From Echria macrotheca (taxonomy: Eukaryota; Ascomycota; Sordariomycetes; Sordariales; Schizotheciaceae): a DNA stretch of 64,000 nucleotides. The notes under the pieces were generated by a model. It was not told the DNA's origin. It made no database searches and saw only the letters and a program-made list of their open reading frames with translations. Where the stretch lies: NCBI GenBank assembly GCA_030411725.1, contig MU839836.1, positions 1,054,001 through 1,118,000 of the forward strand. Direction: 5' to 3'. The position numbers and the translations under genes are program-made. This document shows, one piece after another, positions 40,812 through 51,521 of the stretch (position 1 is the stretch's first letter; the number at the start of each line of letters is the position of its first letter).

Positions 40812-41439
40812 ATGGCTACTTTGGGATGGTTTGCTTCTACCGCTGACGAAGTGGCGTTTATCTCCACACAGCACAAAAAAGCCTACAGGTGAAGAGGTCT
40901 TTGAGTTTATCTCCGATCACTCCATTTCTCCACATCACTCGGCAGCGAACCTGGTTATTTATTTCTTTGTCGCCAATGACCTTCTTTTGGCTTTCTCAGA
41001 GCCTTCCATGGCCGTTAATACAGTCCGCAAAGCTCTCATCCGCTTCTGTGGGGTCGATTTCGGCGAGATTATCAAGCTAACTCTGCAACACTACACCAAT
41101 CTCCGGAACGAGGGTCCCAGCTACGATGGACACATTGTCGGCATTTTCCAGGATGAATCCGGAAACGTCTGGGAATTCACAGCACAAAATACCTACGAAA
41201 ACACCTGCGAAAACACCTGCGAAAACACCTGCGAAAACACCTGCGAAAACACCTGCGAAAACACCTGCGAAAAGCTTGGGATACAGTTTATTCTCACGTC
41301 CACGGATCGCGAAACAATCGATGAATTAATGGGCTCGACAATAACCCCAACGACGGCGTATATGACTGAGCGCAAAGCTGCTTCACCCATCCCATATAAA
41401 GTGGGGCGACTGGCATACGGTCGATTTGAATTGAATTGA
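40812..41439 (+). CDS. Unknown protein with ENTC tetrapeptide repeats
   Basis: The main frame (from 40,831) has 202 codons but no ATG at its start. An ATG at 40,812 opens the right length. Two models fit: a 43-bp intron (GTTTGC ... GCTGACG ... ACACAG, about 40,829-40,871) joining MATLGC to TKKPTGEEVFEFI, or a one-base frameshift at the A6 run near 40,875. Residues about 20-110 form a folded-looking region (SAANLVIYFFVANDLLLAFS, VRKALIRFCGVDFGEII). A low-complexity block follows: QNTY then six ENTC units, EK. The C-terminus is SPIPYKVGRLAYGRFELN. A CTATAAAATAAAA box lies 70 bp upstream. No family recognised. Confidence 0.5.
41197..41268 (+). repeat. 12-bp coding minisatellite
   Basis: Six perfect copies of GAAAACACCTGC, preceded by a degenerate one (CAAAATACCTAC, 41,185-41,196). 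Each encodes Glu-Asn-Thr-Cys. At the 3' end of the gene, TTGAA is repeated four times (41,426-41,445), overlapping the TGA stop. Confidence 0.95.
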
Positions 41440-41730
41440 ATTGAATACACTGTGGTGCTTTGCATCAATCTTCAGATACCAAACTAGTGTAATATTTTGG
41501 TGCACAGATCTGTTGATAGAAAGGGATGGCGGGAGTCTATGAATGATTCATAAATTAAAGCAACTAAGATAGATTCCTACCAAAACGTAGCTCCTATACC
41601 AGCACCCGGGCTAATAGAAAAATCCTAAGGTGCTGTATATATAAGTAATGCAAATAAGATGGAGGGTACTAGAGGTGGAGCATCCCTCAACCCTAACCAA
41701 TATAGGTAACTTAGTGTCGATATACTTGAG

Positions 41731-42357
41731 CTAAGGTACGCTAGGTCCACAGGGGCATTCCATCTTCTCATATCGGCCGCAATCCCAGTGGCAAGTATGC
41801 TTAGGACAGAGAAACTCAAAGTGATCCAAGGCCTCATATCTCTTGGACGTACAATATTTCCAAACACATTCTCGCGCGGAATCTGGTAATGTACGGAGGA
41901 ATCCTTCGGTTGCGATATAACGATGGTAAAGGTTCTCGTTTTTTTGTTTGATAGATGCCTCAGCAATTCTCTCGAGGACTAACGGCTTCGATTCTTCCTT
42001 AAGTCTTGCGAAAACGTCCTTAAGGACGTTTTTTTGGACCACGAGGAGCGCATCTATTACTTGGTCCGGACCGGTCAAGGTTATATAACGCATACGCTCT
42101 GCTCCGTCTTCAATGCCTTCCAAGAATTCGGCGAGCTTATAGGTATCGAAATTTTTCAAGATGAACGACCGAATGAAAGGATTAGCACGAAGAAGACTAA
42201 CTATCTCCGATACCGGAAGTAACTCGACGTACAGTCGGCGGTATTTAACATTGTTACTGAATAATTCTGCCCTAGTGAATTTATTAGCGGTGCCTAGGTC
42301 GAACGCAGCTTTTGCAACCGCCTTCGTCTCCTGACTGAAGTATTGCGGAGCCTCCAT
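41731..42357 (-). CDS. Unknown protein with Cys/His-rich C-terminus
   Basis: Single exon, 208 residues from MEAPQYFSQETKAV. The first 150 residues look helical (VVQKNVLKDVFARLKEES, VLERIAEASIKQ). The last 45 carry eight Cys and three His: CVWKYCTSKRYEALDHFEFL followed by CPKHTCHWDCGRY and MECPCG. The spacing suggests a zinc-binding module, but it matches no RING or C2H2 pattern I know. TATATATAG lies 90 bp upstream, and two palindromic elements follow. No signal peptide or TM segment. Function unknown. Confidence 0.6.
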   Translation of the reverse strand: MEAPQYFSQETKAVAKAAFDLGTANKFTRAELFSNNVKYRRLYVELLPVSEIVSLLRANPFIRSFILKNFDTYKLAEFLEGIEDGAERMRYITLTGPDQVIDALLVVQKNVLKDVFARLKEESKPLVLERIAEASIKQKNENLYHRYIATEGFLRTLPDSARECVWKYCTSKRYEALDHFEFLCPKHTCHWDCGRYEKMECPCGPSVP

Positions 42358-42446
42358 AAGTATTTCTTAAAATATTAACAATGAATGAGTGTGTATGAAG
42401 TTTTTTACTTCTTCACCGTAATCAAAATTCATTAAGGGAATGGAGG

Positions 42447-42551
42447 TTATATATAGTCATAGAGAGTTCAGGAATGGGCCCAAAATTGTGCTCCAGGATG
42501 CACGGCTAAATCTAGGACTTCCCTAGCCTCCCGGCCCAGAATTGGAGACCC
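42447..42551 (-). promoter_or_regulatory. TATA and palindromic elements
   Basis: Reading on +: TTATATATAG (42,447-42,456), GGGCCCAAAATTGTGC (42,476-42,491) and GGCCCAGAATTGGAGACC (42,534-42,551). Serves the minus-strand gene ending its 5' side at 42,357. Confidence 0.55.
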
Positions 42552-43778
42552 CTTATGCTTATGCATTTCAGATAAAGAGGGAGTTATACGGCTCTGTGGT
42601 AAATTTATACCTTTGTCAGAGAGCCCAAAATAGATGTCTAAATAGCAGTAATGGTAATTGGAGAGCCTTCTGAGTTTACCGAATCCCCGATCGTACACTA
42701 AAACCTTCGCCAGTACCGCGTCGTAGCGTACGGAAGCCTATCACCAATTTCCGTCGCATTGTCAAGTAAAAGCTGCCGAGCCGAGAAGTGGGCACTCGCG
42801 TACAGCCCATGGCCATCGGATGACAGGGTGGGTAGTTCTTGGACCAAAACTGGGCCGACCTAGAGTTAGGGTTAAGGTTGGTGTTAGGGACACAGACCAG
42901 GTCAAAATAGCGACCGGCAGGTATTGGCAGTGTCTAATTTGCAAGCTCATCCTGCAACCTCATCCTGCAACCTCTGAGGCTGACACAGGTACCAGGAGGC
43001 TTAGGACTTGGAGGGAAGATTGTAGGTTGGGGAGAATGATGCTTTTTTAAAGATAGAGGACGTGATCAGGGTCTGGAGGATACGCTGAGGTGATAAACAG
43101 GCTGGAAAGTATGGTTCGAAGGTGTAAAGGGCGTGATGTTGGTACCTGTATTTAGAGCATCCGAGCTGTCCGATTTTGACAGCTAGGCTACTCACATTGC
43201 TGAATGTACAACTGGATTGGAAATGGAAAGAGTAAAGATACCGAGTACGCTCCTACACTATAAGGTAGTCAGTTTGTGCGGTGGCTCGCTCAGGAAGGTT
43301 AATACTCAGGGTTTGGGTTAAGTATCTACTTACTTACCCCTAAGACGCTTCGACTCTTTCTTTACACTAAACTTTTCAAAAGGCAGAGATAGGGAAGCAG
43401 GGCTCAAAGACAGAGAAAATGGAGAAATATGAGCGAAGATCAGTAAATATAAAACTAACATAGCGGCAGTAAATATCAAAGTTCAACTGGATTAGTTTCG
43501 ATTCACATAGCCTTTCAACAGCCATCTTTATTAATACCTAATCATCCCATCTCTCCTGCTGCATTTTCAGTGTCGCAGCAATGCAACTCTGAACACCTCG
43601 TACAAAACCTGGCACTTTAACTAGCAGAATTTAGGTACAAGAGTAGAGAAACCCACAAAAATATTTTGACAATTAGTACTATTTTAAGTAAAGCGATGTT
43701 GCTCTGATTCCAGTTTCAACCTTGAGTATTTCGCGCCTGATCTTGAAAGATATCATAGGATAACAGGCATTCCATCGC
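42552..43778. other. Gene-poor stretch with orphan element and telomere-like motifs
   Basis: GGACCAAAACTGGGCCGACC (42,841-42,860) is a lone palindromic element. GAGTTAGGGTTAAGG follows at about 42,862 and is weakly telomere-like. CTCATCCTGCAAC is tandemly repeated at 42,946-42,971. No gene recognised. Confidence 0.4.
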
Positions 43779-44979
43779 CTAGCTTTCATCACAGCGGATA
43801 GACTCAGTCGGAGAGACATCCCAAGTAGAGATCTGTTCGGGCTTCCCTGAGGGATCTACTCCTTTAAGTGCGGCATCAAGCTGGGCTTCGAAGTCTGAAA
43901 GTATAACCTCATCACGTTGCTGAAGCAGGTCGAGATCCGCCGGGGACATGGTCTCCAAGTCCAAGGGACGTGACACGGATGATAGATGTGACACAGGAGT
44001 CGTAGATATTCCGCCACTATTGGCAGAATCTGTAGATTGTCGAGGAAGCAGGTGTTGGAATGTTCTCGAGTCTGGATCAGAAACATGGAACACTTTTTGT
44101 AGCGCTCGCGATACGGCGTCTATTACTGGAAGGATAATGTTTCGACTTAGTTCCTCAGTGTCCGGTTCGCGAGATATAACGTTTTCCAGCTCGGTTCGAA
44201 CTTCCTCGAGGATACGTTGTAGATCAATCTGAGGCCCGCTCTGGACATCGAGATGTGTAACTGCAGAGTCATGGTCTGGAAAGTCAACGTCAGTAATAAA
44301 TAGAATTTCGGAATAAAATCGTCATACAAGGACTAGGTATGTCGCACTCTTCTGGGAACAGAGTCTTAAATATTTCAGCCCATCTCTTCTCGCTGTTTAC
44401 GATCTTCTTTCCACGCTTTCGTAGCAGCTCTTCCTGAAATTTAGTAATCCTCTCGCGCTGACCTTGTATGGTGCAGGCAGCTCTCTGAAGAATATGGACT
44501 TGGAATGTTTCCCTGGTTTCGAAACTGTCATAACAGCGGTCGCACTGGTAGTCGGAAAGTGTGTGTCGCCGAAGGATATGCTCCCTATATTTCACGCCTT
44601 GTAAGTACTCAGAAATGAGTAAGAGTAGATTGAACATAACGAACTTAACTCGATGCACCGATGGCCATCCGGGACCCAGGCACGACTTGATATTCCAGTA
44701 TTTGCGGGGATTGCGCTTGTAGAAGGGACAGGCAAATTTCCTCGAGACGTTGTGTGAATTCTCCGTTCGTGGCCTTTTCATCGATATACTTTCATTGGTT
44801 TTGTCATCATCGTTTTGCTGATCACTTGGCCTATGTCTCTTTGAGCCCGACTGGGTACTGTTGACATTCATGCCTGAGGCGTTGTCTGCCAATTGCTTAT
44901 TGTCAACGGGTTGTCCGACTTTGTCCATCTGCCGTCTCGGTAGCGTGTTAAGTCGAGAAAGATAAAAGACGTGTGACAT
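43779..44979 (-). CDS. Fungal C2H2-type zinc-finger protein
   Basis: Three exons, complement(43779..44275, 44328..44584, 44645..44979), 362 residues. Removing a 60-bp in-frame intron (44,585-44,644, donor GTTCGT, acceptor ATATAG) turns an odd insertion into VHRVKEHILRRH, the family-like sequence. The second intron is 52 bp (GTATGA to TTCCAG). Domains: a disordered basic N-terminus (KRHRPSDQQN, SMKRPRTENS), then RKFACPFYKRNPRKYWNIKS, CLGPGWPSVHRVKEH and LSDYQCDRCYDSF...FQVHILQ, a fungal C2H2-like block with spaced Cys and His. The tail is helical and acidic with AQLDAALKGVDP. Likely nuclear and DNA-related; target unknown. A decayed copy of its 3' end lies at 38,470-38,800. Confidence 0.7.
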
Positions 44980-46185
44980 GGTTTGGCAAAACCACTTAAG
45001 AGATATAAGGAATTAAATTGAGAGGATGGCAGTACATGGTGGCCGTTGTGGCGACTGTTGGAATTTTCGGGACAGGAAAGAAGCCGACAAACTCCGTCAC
45101 TACGGCCAATGCATAAAGAATGGCTGAGAAAGTTAGATAACGTGATCCAATATATGGCTTTGAACCATCCTACGAGGCGGTGCCACTTGACGGTTTACGA
45201 CGCAATCTCGCTCGGACTGTAAACCGGTCTCCGGAAAGGGTTATAACGGGAGTTACTAGCAACGGAGGCGTTACTGCCTAGTCACAAGGCAACCTAAGCC
45301 ACATCCAGCTTTAAATTCCATAGACGAACTTCATTATAGGTCTTCGTTTTTATGTTACAGTATCTGTCTAGTACATATCGATATTAGGGTAGTTTGCATA
45401 CACTATCATACTCCTCACCTTATGACGTAGTAAGGCGTTTTTAGGCCTACGGATGTAGCTTCAGTTGGTTTTCTGTAATAAATCAGAAGTTGTTTAACAT
45501 TAAATCGCATCCGCAGCCAATTTCAGGACCGCCAACAGAATAAGATAAGGATGGAAGGGCTTCGGTCCCACCCACGTACCTTCGACTTGACATCAAGCAG
45601 TTCTCACAACATGGCTTCGCCCGTAGCACATAGCCACAGCCAGGAACTTTCATCCTTGTTTGTATGATGCAAAATGCGCAAATTTTATGACAAACTATTG
45701 TTAGGGTAGGCTCCACTTTAGGGGGTGCGATGACTCCCGCAGGCGAGCCCTAAACTAGGACCAGCCAAGTTTTAGGCTATGGCCCTTGTCACCAGCTCGC
45801 CGTGTACAACCCCCGAGTAAGGCGGACTGATATGTATTACTCAGTCTCTAGGGCTTCCCATCTGCCTGCTTGAAAGGGGCTCTCGCTATGGCCCTGGCTA
45901 GAAGCCTCTCTTCATGCTATTGCATTATCGACATACGTAAGCCTGAGTTGCACTGCCTTGCTAACACTGGTAAGGTGACAGTATTGCATCCGTGCAATAC
46001 GATAAAATCCGCCACCCGTCCTCTTCGCTTGCCGTGACTAGTATGTCCTACCATAGAATTTTATATAAAGCGTCATAATTCCCCAAACTCTATTACCTGT
46101 CTCTCATCCTCATCGGCTCTTTTACCTTTCCTTAAATCTCATCTTACTCGGAAATAAGTTTACTTTCATCATCCAAAGCACGAAA
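44980..46185. other. Gene-poor stretch
   Basis: A weak palindromic element (GGACCAGCCAAGTTTTAGGC, 45,757-45,776) and TTTTATATAAAGC (about 46,058) may belong to the exchanger gene. A minus-strand 77-codon Cys-rich frame (45,483-45,716) is unrecognised. Confidence 0.4.
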
Positions 46186-47807
46186 ATGGCTACCGGTATC
46201 AGTTACAACACCTTCCCGCTCATCAACGCCGCGAATAGCATATCAAGGGATGACCCAGAATCTTGGAATCTCTTTCGTCACATTCGAAGGCACGGGCAAC
46301 ACCATACCGACCCTGAGTCGCAACGGCCGGCAGTGTGTCAGGAGTCGCCTTTACTATCTCGCCATGTCAAACCCAGGATACCATTTACCATCGGCAACCA
46401 GATTCACCGGACGCTACTGAATTCGCCAATCAATATCCTACTCCTGTCCGCACCTGCTGGGATTGCTCTCCACCTCGCTCGTGTCAACGGTATTGCCGTA
46501 TTCGTCGTCAACTTTGTCGCCATCATACCTCTAGCTGCCCTTCTAAGCTTCGCGACAGAAGAAATTGCACTGAGAACAGGGGAGATTGTCGGTGGGCTAT
46601 TGAATGCTTCATTTGGGTGAGTGCAGTTGACACAGCATTATCAGTATCCATTTTTTGTCCACTCACTAACACAACTTGCGGTAATAGCAATGCTGTCGAA
46701 TTAATTGTGGCTATCATAGCTCTGGTCAAGAATAACGTTCGCATTGTGCAAACCTCGCTAATAGGCAGCATACTCTCCAACCTCCTGCTCGTCATGGGTT
46801 TTTGCTTCTTCTTCGGGGGCCTACAACGCCAGGAGCAGCACTTCAACCTTACCGTCGCACAGACAGCTGCATCGCTACTATTCCTTGCCGCCATGTCGAT
46901 CATTATCCCAACCGTGATTGACTCATGGAACAACACCACCAAGTCGCACCAGTCCGAAGTGACCCAAATATCGCGGGGCATATCTGTCATCCTGTTGTTG
47001 GTATATGGCGCCTATCTCTTCTTCCAACTCAAGACGCACGCGATTGTTTTGAAAGAGGAGAGCCAGCAAGCAGTGGCCCAACCATCGATTCACATCAAGG
47101 AAAACAACAAGAAGCTCACGCTTGAAAGTGGTGGGGCCAGCATCGCTAGTTCAAGCCTAAGCTCTATTGCCCCCATGTCTAACGGAGACCAGCAACTATC
47201 GAATCCCGCGGGGAATCAACCCCAAGTAGGCTCGGCAAACCAGAGCGATCGGATAGGCAATAACGATAATGATGACGTCGAGGAGCCGCAGCTGCATTTC
47301 CTTGTAGCACTCTTCACTCTCGCCGCTTCGACGGCCATCATCGCCATCTGCGCCGAAGCTATGGTTTCATCAATCGACGACCTTACAAAAGGCGGCATCA
47401 TGAGCGAGGAGTTTATCGGTCTCATTTTACTGCCTATCGTTGGCAACGCCGCCGAGCACGCCACTGCCGTGACTGTGGCTATTAAGAATAAGATGGACCT
47501 CGCAGTTGGTGTCGCTGTCGGCTCAGCAATACAGGTTGCTTTACTTATTATCCCCCTGCTTGTTGTCATCGGCTGGGGGATGGGTAAAGAACAGATGAGC
47601 CTCAGCTTCGATCCCTTCCAAGCTGTTGTTCTATTTGCGTCGGTGCTGCTAGCTAATTATCTAATATGTGATGGGAAAAGCCACTGGCTTGAGGGTATGC
47701 TTCTAGTTTGCCTATATGCTATTGTTTCGGTTGGCTCTTGGTGTAAGTTTTGAACCCCAAACACCACTAGAAGTTTACTAATACGATGAACAGTCTACCC
47801 ACATTAA
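46186..47807 (+). CDS. Vacuolar Ca2+/H+ exchanger (CaCA family)
   Basis: Three exons, 46186..46616, 46688..47742 and 47794..47807, 499 residues, with introns of 71 and 51 bp. The first intron splits the motif FG|NAVE. The two alpha repeats of the CAX/VCX1 family are intact: LNASFGNAVELIVAIIALVK and LPIVGNAAEHATAVTVAIK, each with the key acidic residue. About 11 hydrophobic segments, with an acidic, Ser-rich central loop (residues about 290-370). Removing the last intron yields GSWFYPH, the usual C-terminus. Exchanges cytosolic Ca2+ for vacuolar protons. Appears fully functional. A degenerate paralogue lies at 53,029-54,376. Confidence 0.85.
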
Positions 47808-48496
47808 AAGGAATCTCTTGAATTATTTCTCGGATGATGTCGTACTGTTTAGTCGCATTGAAATGGAGTAGGACGGAATCAAGCATGAGCAACGGGAAGG
47901 ACTACGGGACCGCGTAGATAGGTATACCGGACGGACCGGCGGAAACTCGACCGTATTGACTTTACGACTGCTGCCTCTTGTGATTGTTTATTGAGAGGCT
48001 TTCCCATCTCTGAGCTTAGCTTCCTGCGGCCTGCGAACCACTGTGTTTTGAGCGGACTGGTAAATTGGAAGCTATTGGAGTAGACGCAATGGTTATGGGC
48101 AGTTACAATTGAGAGAAAATATCATATTCAGCTTCGCCTAGATCATCTCAGCAGGCTCAGACCCGCGCTGGCTGCTTGCTTGGCTGCGCCAAGCAAGCCG
48201 TTGTATCTTTTTTCCCTACAGGAAAAAAATACATGCTGCAGCCAATGGGCAAGCCACATTATCTTTACCGTTTTAATAACATCTTTGCGTTTGCAAGTGC
48301 ATTTTTTCAAGCCTAAAGAACTTTTCGGAACTCTGCTACGCTTTAAAGTTCCTGTAGGCATGTTTGGTCTCTACTTTAGATTAGTTCTGTACGTAGCAAA
48401 ACTCGTGACGACGAGCTTTGAGAAATGAATTTATTAAACCAAAGAGCATCTAATTCGAAGCTATCCGAGCAATATTGCCATTCTTTATAGCCGCAA
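47808..48496. other. Intergenic with a strong hairpin
   Basis: GCTTGCTTGG CTGCG CCAAGCAAGC (48,174-48,198) is a perfect 10-bp stem with a 5-nt loop. No gene recognised. Confidence 0.5.
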
Positions 48497-49000
48497 TCAG
48501 GCTTCCCTGGCTCTCCCGGAGCTGGGGGAGTGTGGCAGGTTGCCAGGATCCAGATCTCTGCCAGAGCTGTTACCGCCGCCGCTCTCCGACTCAATGACCG
48601 CGCGGCAAACGGGGCATGTGTTGTTTTCCTCCACCCATTTCAACATACAAATGTCACAAAACCAATGCGAGCAAGGCAGCTCGGCTGTGGCCAACCCCTT
48701 CTCCATTTCACGACAACAGATGGTGCACTCGGCCCCGAGGAAGGTGTCGTCTACCATCTTGTGTTTAAGACCCTGAAATCGCCGCCAAGTGGTCTCCGCG
48801 CGGCGTGCATTGAATTCGGCCACTAGTCCCCGAAAAAAATAGAGAGGGTCAACTTCGATGTAAGAGGACCCCATGTCCTTGTCTTGAGCAATGTTGCTCG
48901 CACTGGTCTGCCGAAATATTAGTAACCTAAAGACCGTTTCTAAAAACATAAGACTCACAATCTCAGTATTATCGTCACAATGCGAGTTCGAGGAAGCCAT
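48497..49000 (-). CDS. RING-finger protein (putative E3 ubiquitin ligase)
   Basis: Two exons, complement(48497..48907, 48959..49000), 150 residues from MASSNSHCDDNTEI. The 51-bp intron (GTGAGT ... CTAAT ... CGGCAG) is a multiple of three and also reads through open. The RING domain: ECTICCREMEKG, ELPCSHWFCDICMLKWVEEN, NTCPVCRAVI, i.e. C-x2-C ... C-x-H-x2-C-x2-C ... C-x2-C, the zinc ligands of a RING-H2/HC type. Ring activity transfers ubiquitin from an E2. The N-terminal 60 residues (DPLYFFRGLVAEFNARRAE) are helical; the C-terminus is disordered. The promoter carries a dispersed repeat also found at 5.4 kb. Confidence 0.8.
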   Translation of the reverse strand: MASSNSHCDDNTEIVSLMFLETVFRLLIFRQTSASNIAQDKDMGSSYIEVDPLYFFRGLVAEFNARRAETTWRRFQGLKHKMVDDTFLGAECTICCREMEKGLATAELPCSHWFCDICMLKWVEENNTCPVCRAVIESESGGGNSSGRDLDPGNLPHSPSSGRAREA

Positions 49001-49061
49001 CTGTACGTTTGCGTGGCGGTTGAGAGTTACAGGATGTATAGTACTGACGGCCAAGTTCAGG

Positions 49062-49185
49062 TGCCGCATTTTTATAAGTGAAGTGTTTCAAAGTGGAGCC
49101 ATTTTTAGTGTGTCCCGATTTGTACAATTTATACGTCATAGGCGCTAACCGCTCCAAATGTAGTTCATGTATATTTGTCCCGCAT
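49062..49185 (+). repeat. Dispersed repeat, copy B, overlapping the RING promoter
   Basis: Aligns with 5,430-5,585. Contains TTTTTATAAGTG (TATA box of the minus-strand RING gene, 49,068-49,079), then GTGGAGCCATTTTTAGTGTG (a weak palindromic element). Confidence 0.5.
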
Positions 49186-49765
49186 TTCTGGCTCAACACC
49201 ATTTTTTGTACTGCACAGTGCAGTAGAAACCGAAATCAGTGTCCGGGATCTCATTTGTGCAACCTTTCTCCGCACCGACCAGTTCCACCCTTAGATACAA
49301 CTGACACAGTGCTTTGGGGTTTGTTCTGTACTACTACATGTCAGTTCCAAATCTGGCTTCTGCTAGGATTATCAAGTATCTGCGCCAATTCTAGTTGATA
49401 TGTATTTGGTACGGAGTTGGCAACGAAGCACTGTGTGAGTCACGGCCAGGGGTGGAACTGGCCTGTGATGAGTGGACCTGATTTCTGCCCCTACTGTGCC
49501 AACCGGGATTGGTTACTTTTTTTTTAACCAAAATTAGCGTGGACCATTTTGAGGCTCTTGAGCGCCGAAATTTTAATTACTTCTCAGGTGCATCTTGGGG
49601 CTGTTACCGAAAAAAAAAATTAGCAAAGGCTAAATTGGTACCCCTCGGGTACCAAAACTTGGCTAACCAGAGTCTCGTTTCTTGGCCTGAATACTGTTAG
49701 ACGAATTCTGGGCAGGCGGGAACGGCAAAATTTAATACCGCTTACCCCTTCAAAGAATCATACGG
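49186..49765. other. Intergenic, no recognised gene
   Basis: GGACCTGATTTCTGCCCC near 49,473 is a weak palindromic element upstream of the F-box gene. Nothing else identified. Confidence 0.35.
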
Positions 49766-50173
49766 ATGGAGCGATATCGTGTGAATTTGGTAGCAGTGAT
49801 GGCTGCCATTCTTGATTTGCCAGTTGAGGTACTGCAGATAATTCTCAGCTTCTGTAAACTAGACGATTTAGTCGCGCTCGCTCGAACTTGTAGTTGCCTT
49901 GCCAAACTCGTATCCGAGACATTCTCATCCTCTCGCGCCTTCTGGGAACCCAGATTATGTTGGCATTCCTCGCTATATGCCGAGGTGCGGTCTCTTCCTG
50001 AATTGAGGCTATGTTCGGCTTCTGTTGTGCTACGCTTTAGCACGCCGGACTATTCAAGACGTCTTCAAAGTGATAACTTCTGCTGGATCATGATGCAGAT
50101 ATCTCCCTCTGTGGAAAGATATCTAAAATTCCTTCCTAGTAAGCTGTCCAGGTCAATCATTAAACGGAATTAA
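49766..50173 (+). CDS. Short F-box protein
   Basis: Single exon, 135 residues (an internal ATG at 49,799 may be the true start). ILDLPVEVLQIILSFCKLDD, LVALARTCSCLAKLVSE is a clear F-box, the Skp1-binding part of SCF ubiquitin ligases. Fungal F-box proteins usually run to 400 residues or more with a C-terminal substrate-binding region; this one ends after WEPRLCWHSSLYAE and about 60 more residues. It is either truncated or a short adaptor. The F-box-like relic at 51,522-52,392 lies on the opposite strand, 1.3 kb away. Confidence 0.6.
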   Translation: MERYRVNLVAVMAAILDLPVEVLQIILSFCKLDDLVALARTCSCLAKLVSETFSSSRAFWEPRLCWHSSLYAEVRSLPELRLCSASVVLRFSTPDYSRRLQSDNFCWIMMQISPSVERYLKFLPSKLSRSIIKRN

Positions 50174-51521
50174 GTTAATTATATTTAGATCCACCCCATC
50201 CATCATTAGCTTTGTCATCGATCCACCCTACCATTACCTTATTAACCCCGAGCTCATGTATCTTCGGCTGTTTACTCAGAAAAAGAGCCCCAACTCGTCG
50301 CCGGTTATGTTTTTTACGCTGGCAAGAGACTTGCCTAGTCTGTAGTTCCTTGAAGGTTCCTGTTACCATAGTATATACTGGTAAAGACTGGTATGATTGG
50401 GTATTTTTCCCTTGCCTATCCGATAGCGCACTTTGCCTCTGCCGCTTCTTTAACGAGAGGGATCTTGTTTTAGCACGTACTTCACTTGATTTCACGGTGA
50501 CCTGTAATGTAGAAATACCAGCAGTTGTTTAAAAAAACAATGCCAGGAAAATATATTTATGCATCAAAGCTGTAGATCTTGTATTTCCCGATCTAGTAGT
50601 CTTTAGTTTCAGAACACGATTGGGATGTCGATTGGTTGTGCTGATTAATATCTGAAAGAGCCAGAAGAGTTTTCTATCTTTCTTCTTTTCTATCAAAAAC
50701 TAGCTGCATGCTTTTTTTAGACACTTACGTTCTATCATATTCAAACTCGTTTTAGTTTGTCGTTACACAGATCTCCACTAGCTTCTAGTGCTTGTGACCT
50801 TCAGATGCAGGTCTCTAAGGTTGCTCACACTCCCTCCATTTAGTCTCATAGCTCAAAAGGTTTTTTTAATTAAGAGCAAGATACATTAAATTCTTTCTTT
50901 TAGCGGTAAAGGCTGCTTCAGCAGCGCTAACGCGATTAGGAAAAACTCTTTAACCTCCCGACGAGAAACTGGGAGCCCTTACCCAGGAGAAGATAGACTC
51001 TCCGCTAATCGACAACTGTGTTGACAAGTCTGTGCGCCGTAAATGTAATTAAACGAAAGATAAAAGGTGTAAGATGTAGGATAAAGGGAGACAGCCATCA
51101 GTACCAAGTGCAGTCGTGGATCACAACATGCATTGACTGGATCTTACAAAAGCAAGATTCTCCGCGATGGGCAGGCGACACGGCCCCTAAGACTGGCGAG
51201 AGGCTGACGAAAAGAAATATGCGACTGAAAAGCTATAGGACACCCACGAGCGCTTAGGGCAGTCCTTATTAGGTGGAATATGAAGATTAACGAAATAAAG
51301 CTTTTGGTCTGGGGTAAGATTACATAAAGGCAAGGAGGGTCGAGTCTTGGGCATCATTAATATGTAGGGAAAGCAACACAAGCAAGGGTTCATATGAGTC
51401 TTTATTAACATTCAGTTCAATTCGAATCGGCTTTACGCCGAGGTTCAAATAACCAAGTCGCTGCTCTGACTATCTAGTTAAGGTAGGTAATCACACTCAT
51501 AATATCCGGAAACTGAAAAAT
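50174..51521. other. Gene-poor AT-rich stretch
   Basis: Open frames such as 50,212-50,532 (+) look unrelated to known families. Nothing identified. Confidence 0.4.

Noticed and set aside
41193..41268. Direct 12-bp repeats as a CRISPR array
   Set aside because: Units are contiguous without spacers, in frame within a gene, and the genome is eukaryotic.
48174..48198. Perfect 10-bp hairpin as a transcription terminator
   Set aside because: Intrinsic hairpin terminators are bacterial; no neighbouring gene end supports it and the sequence could be a repeat fragment.
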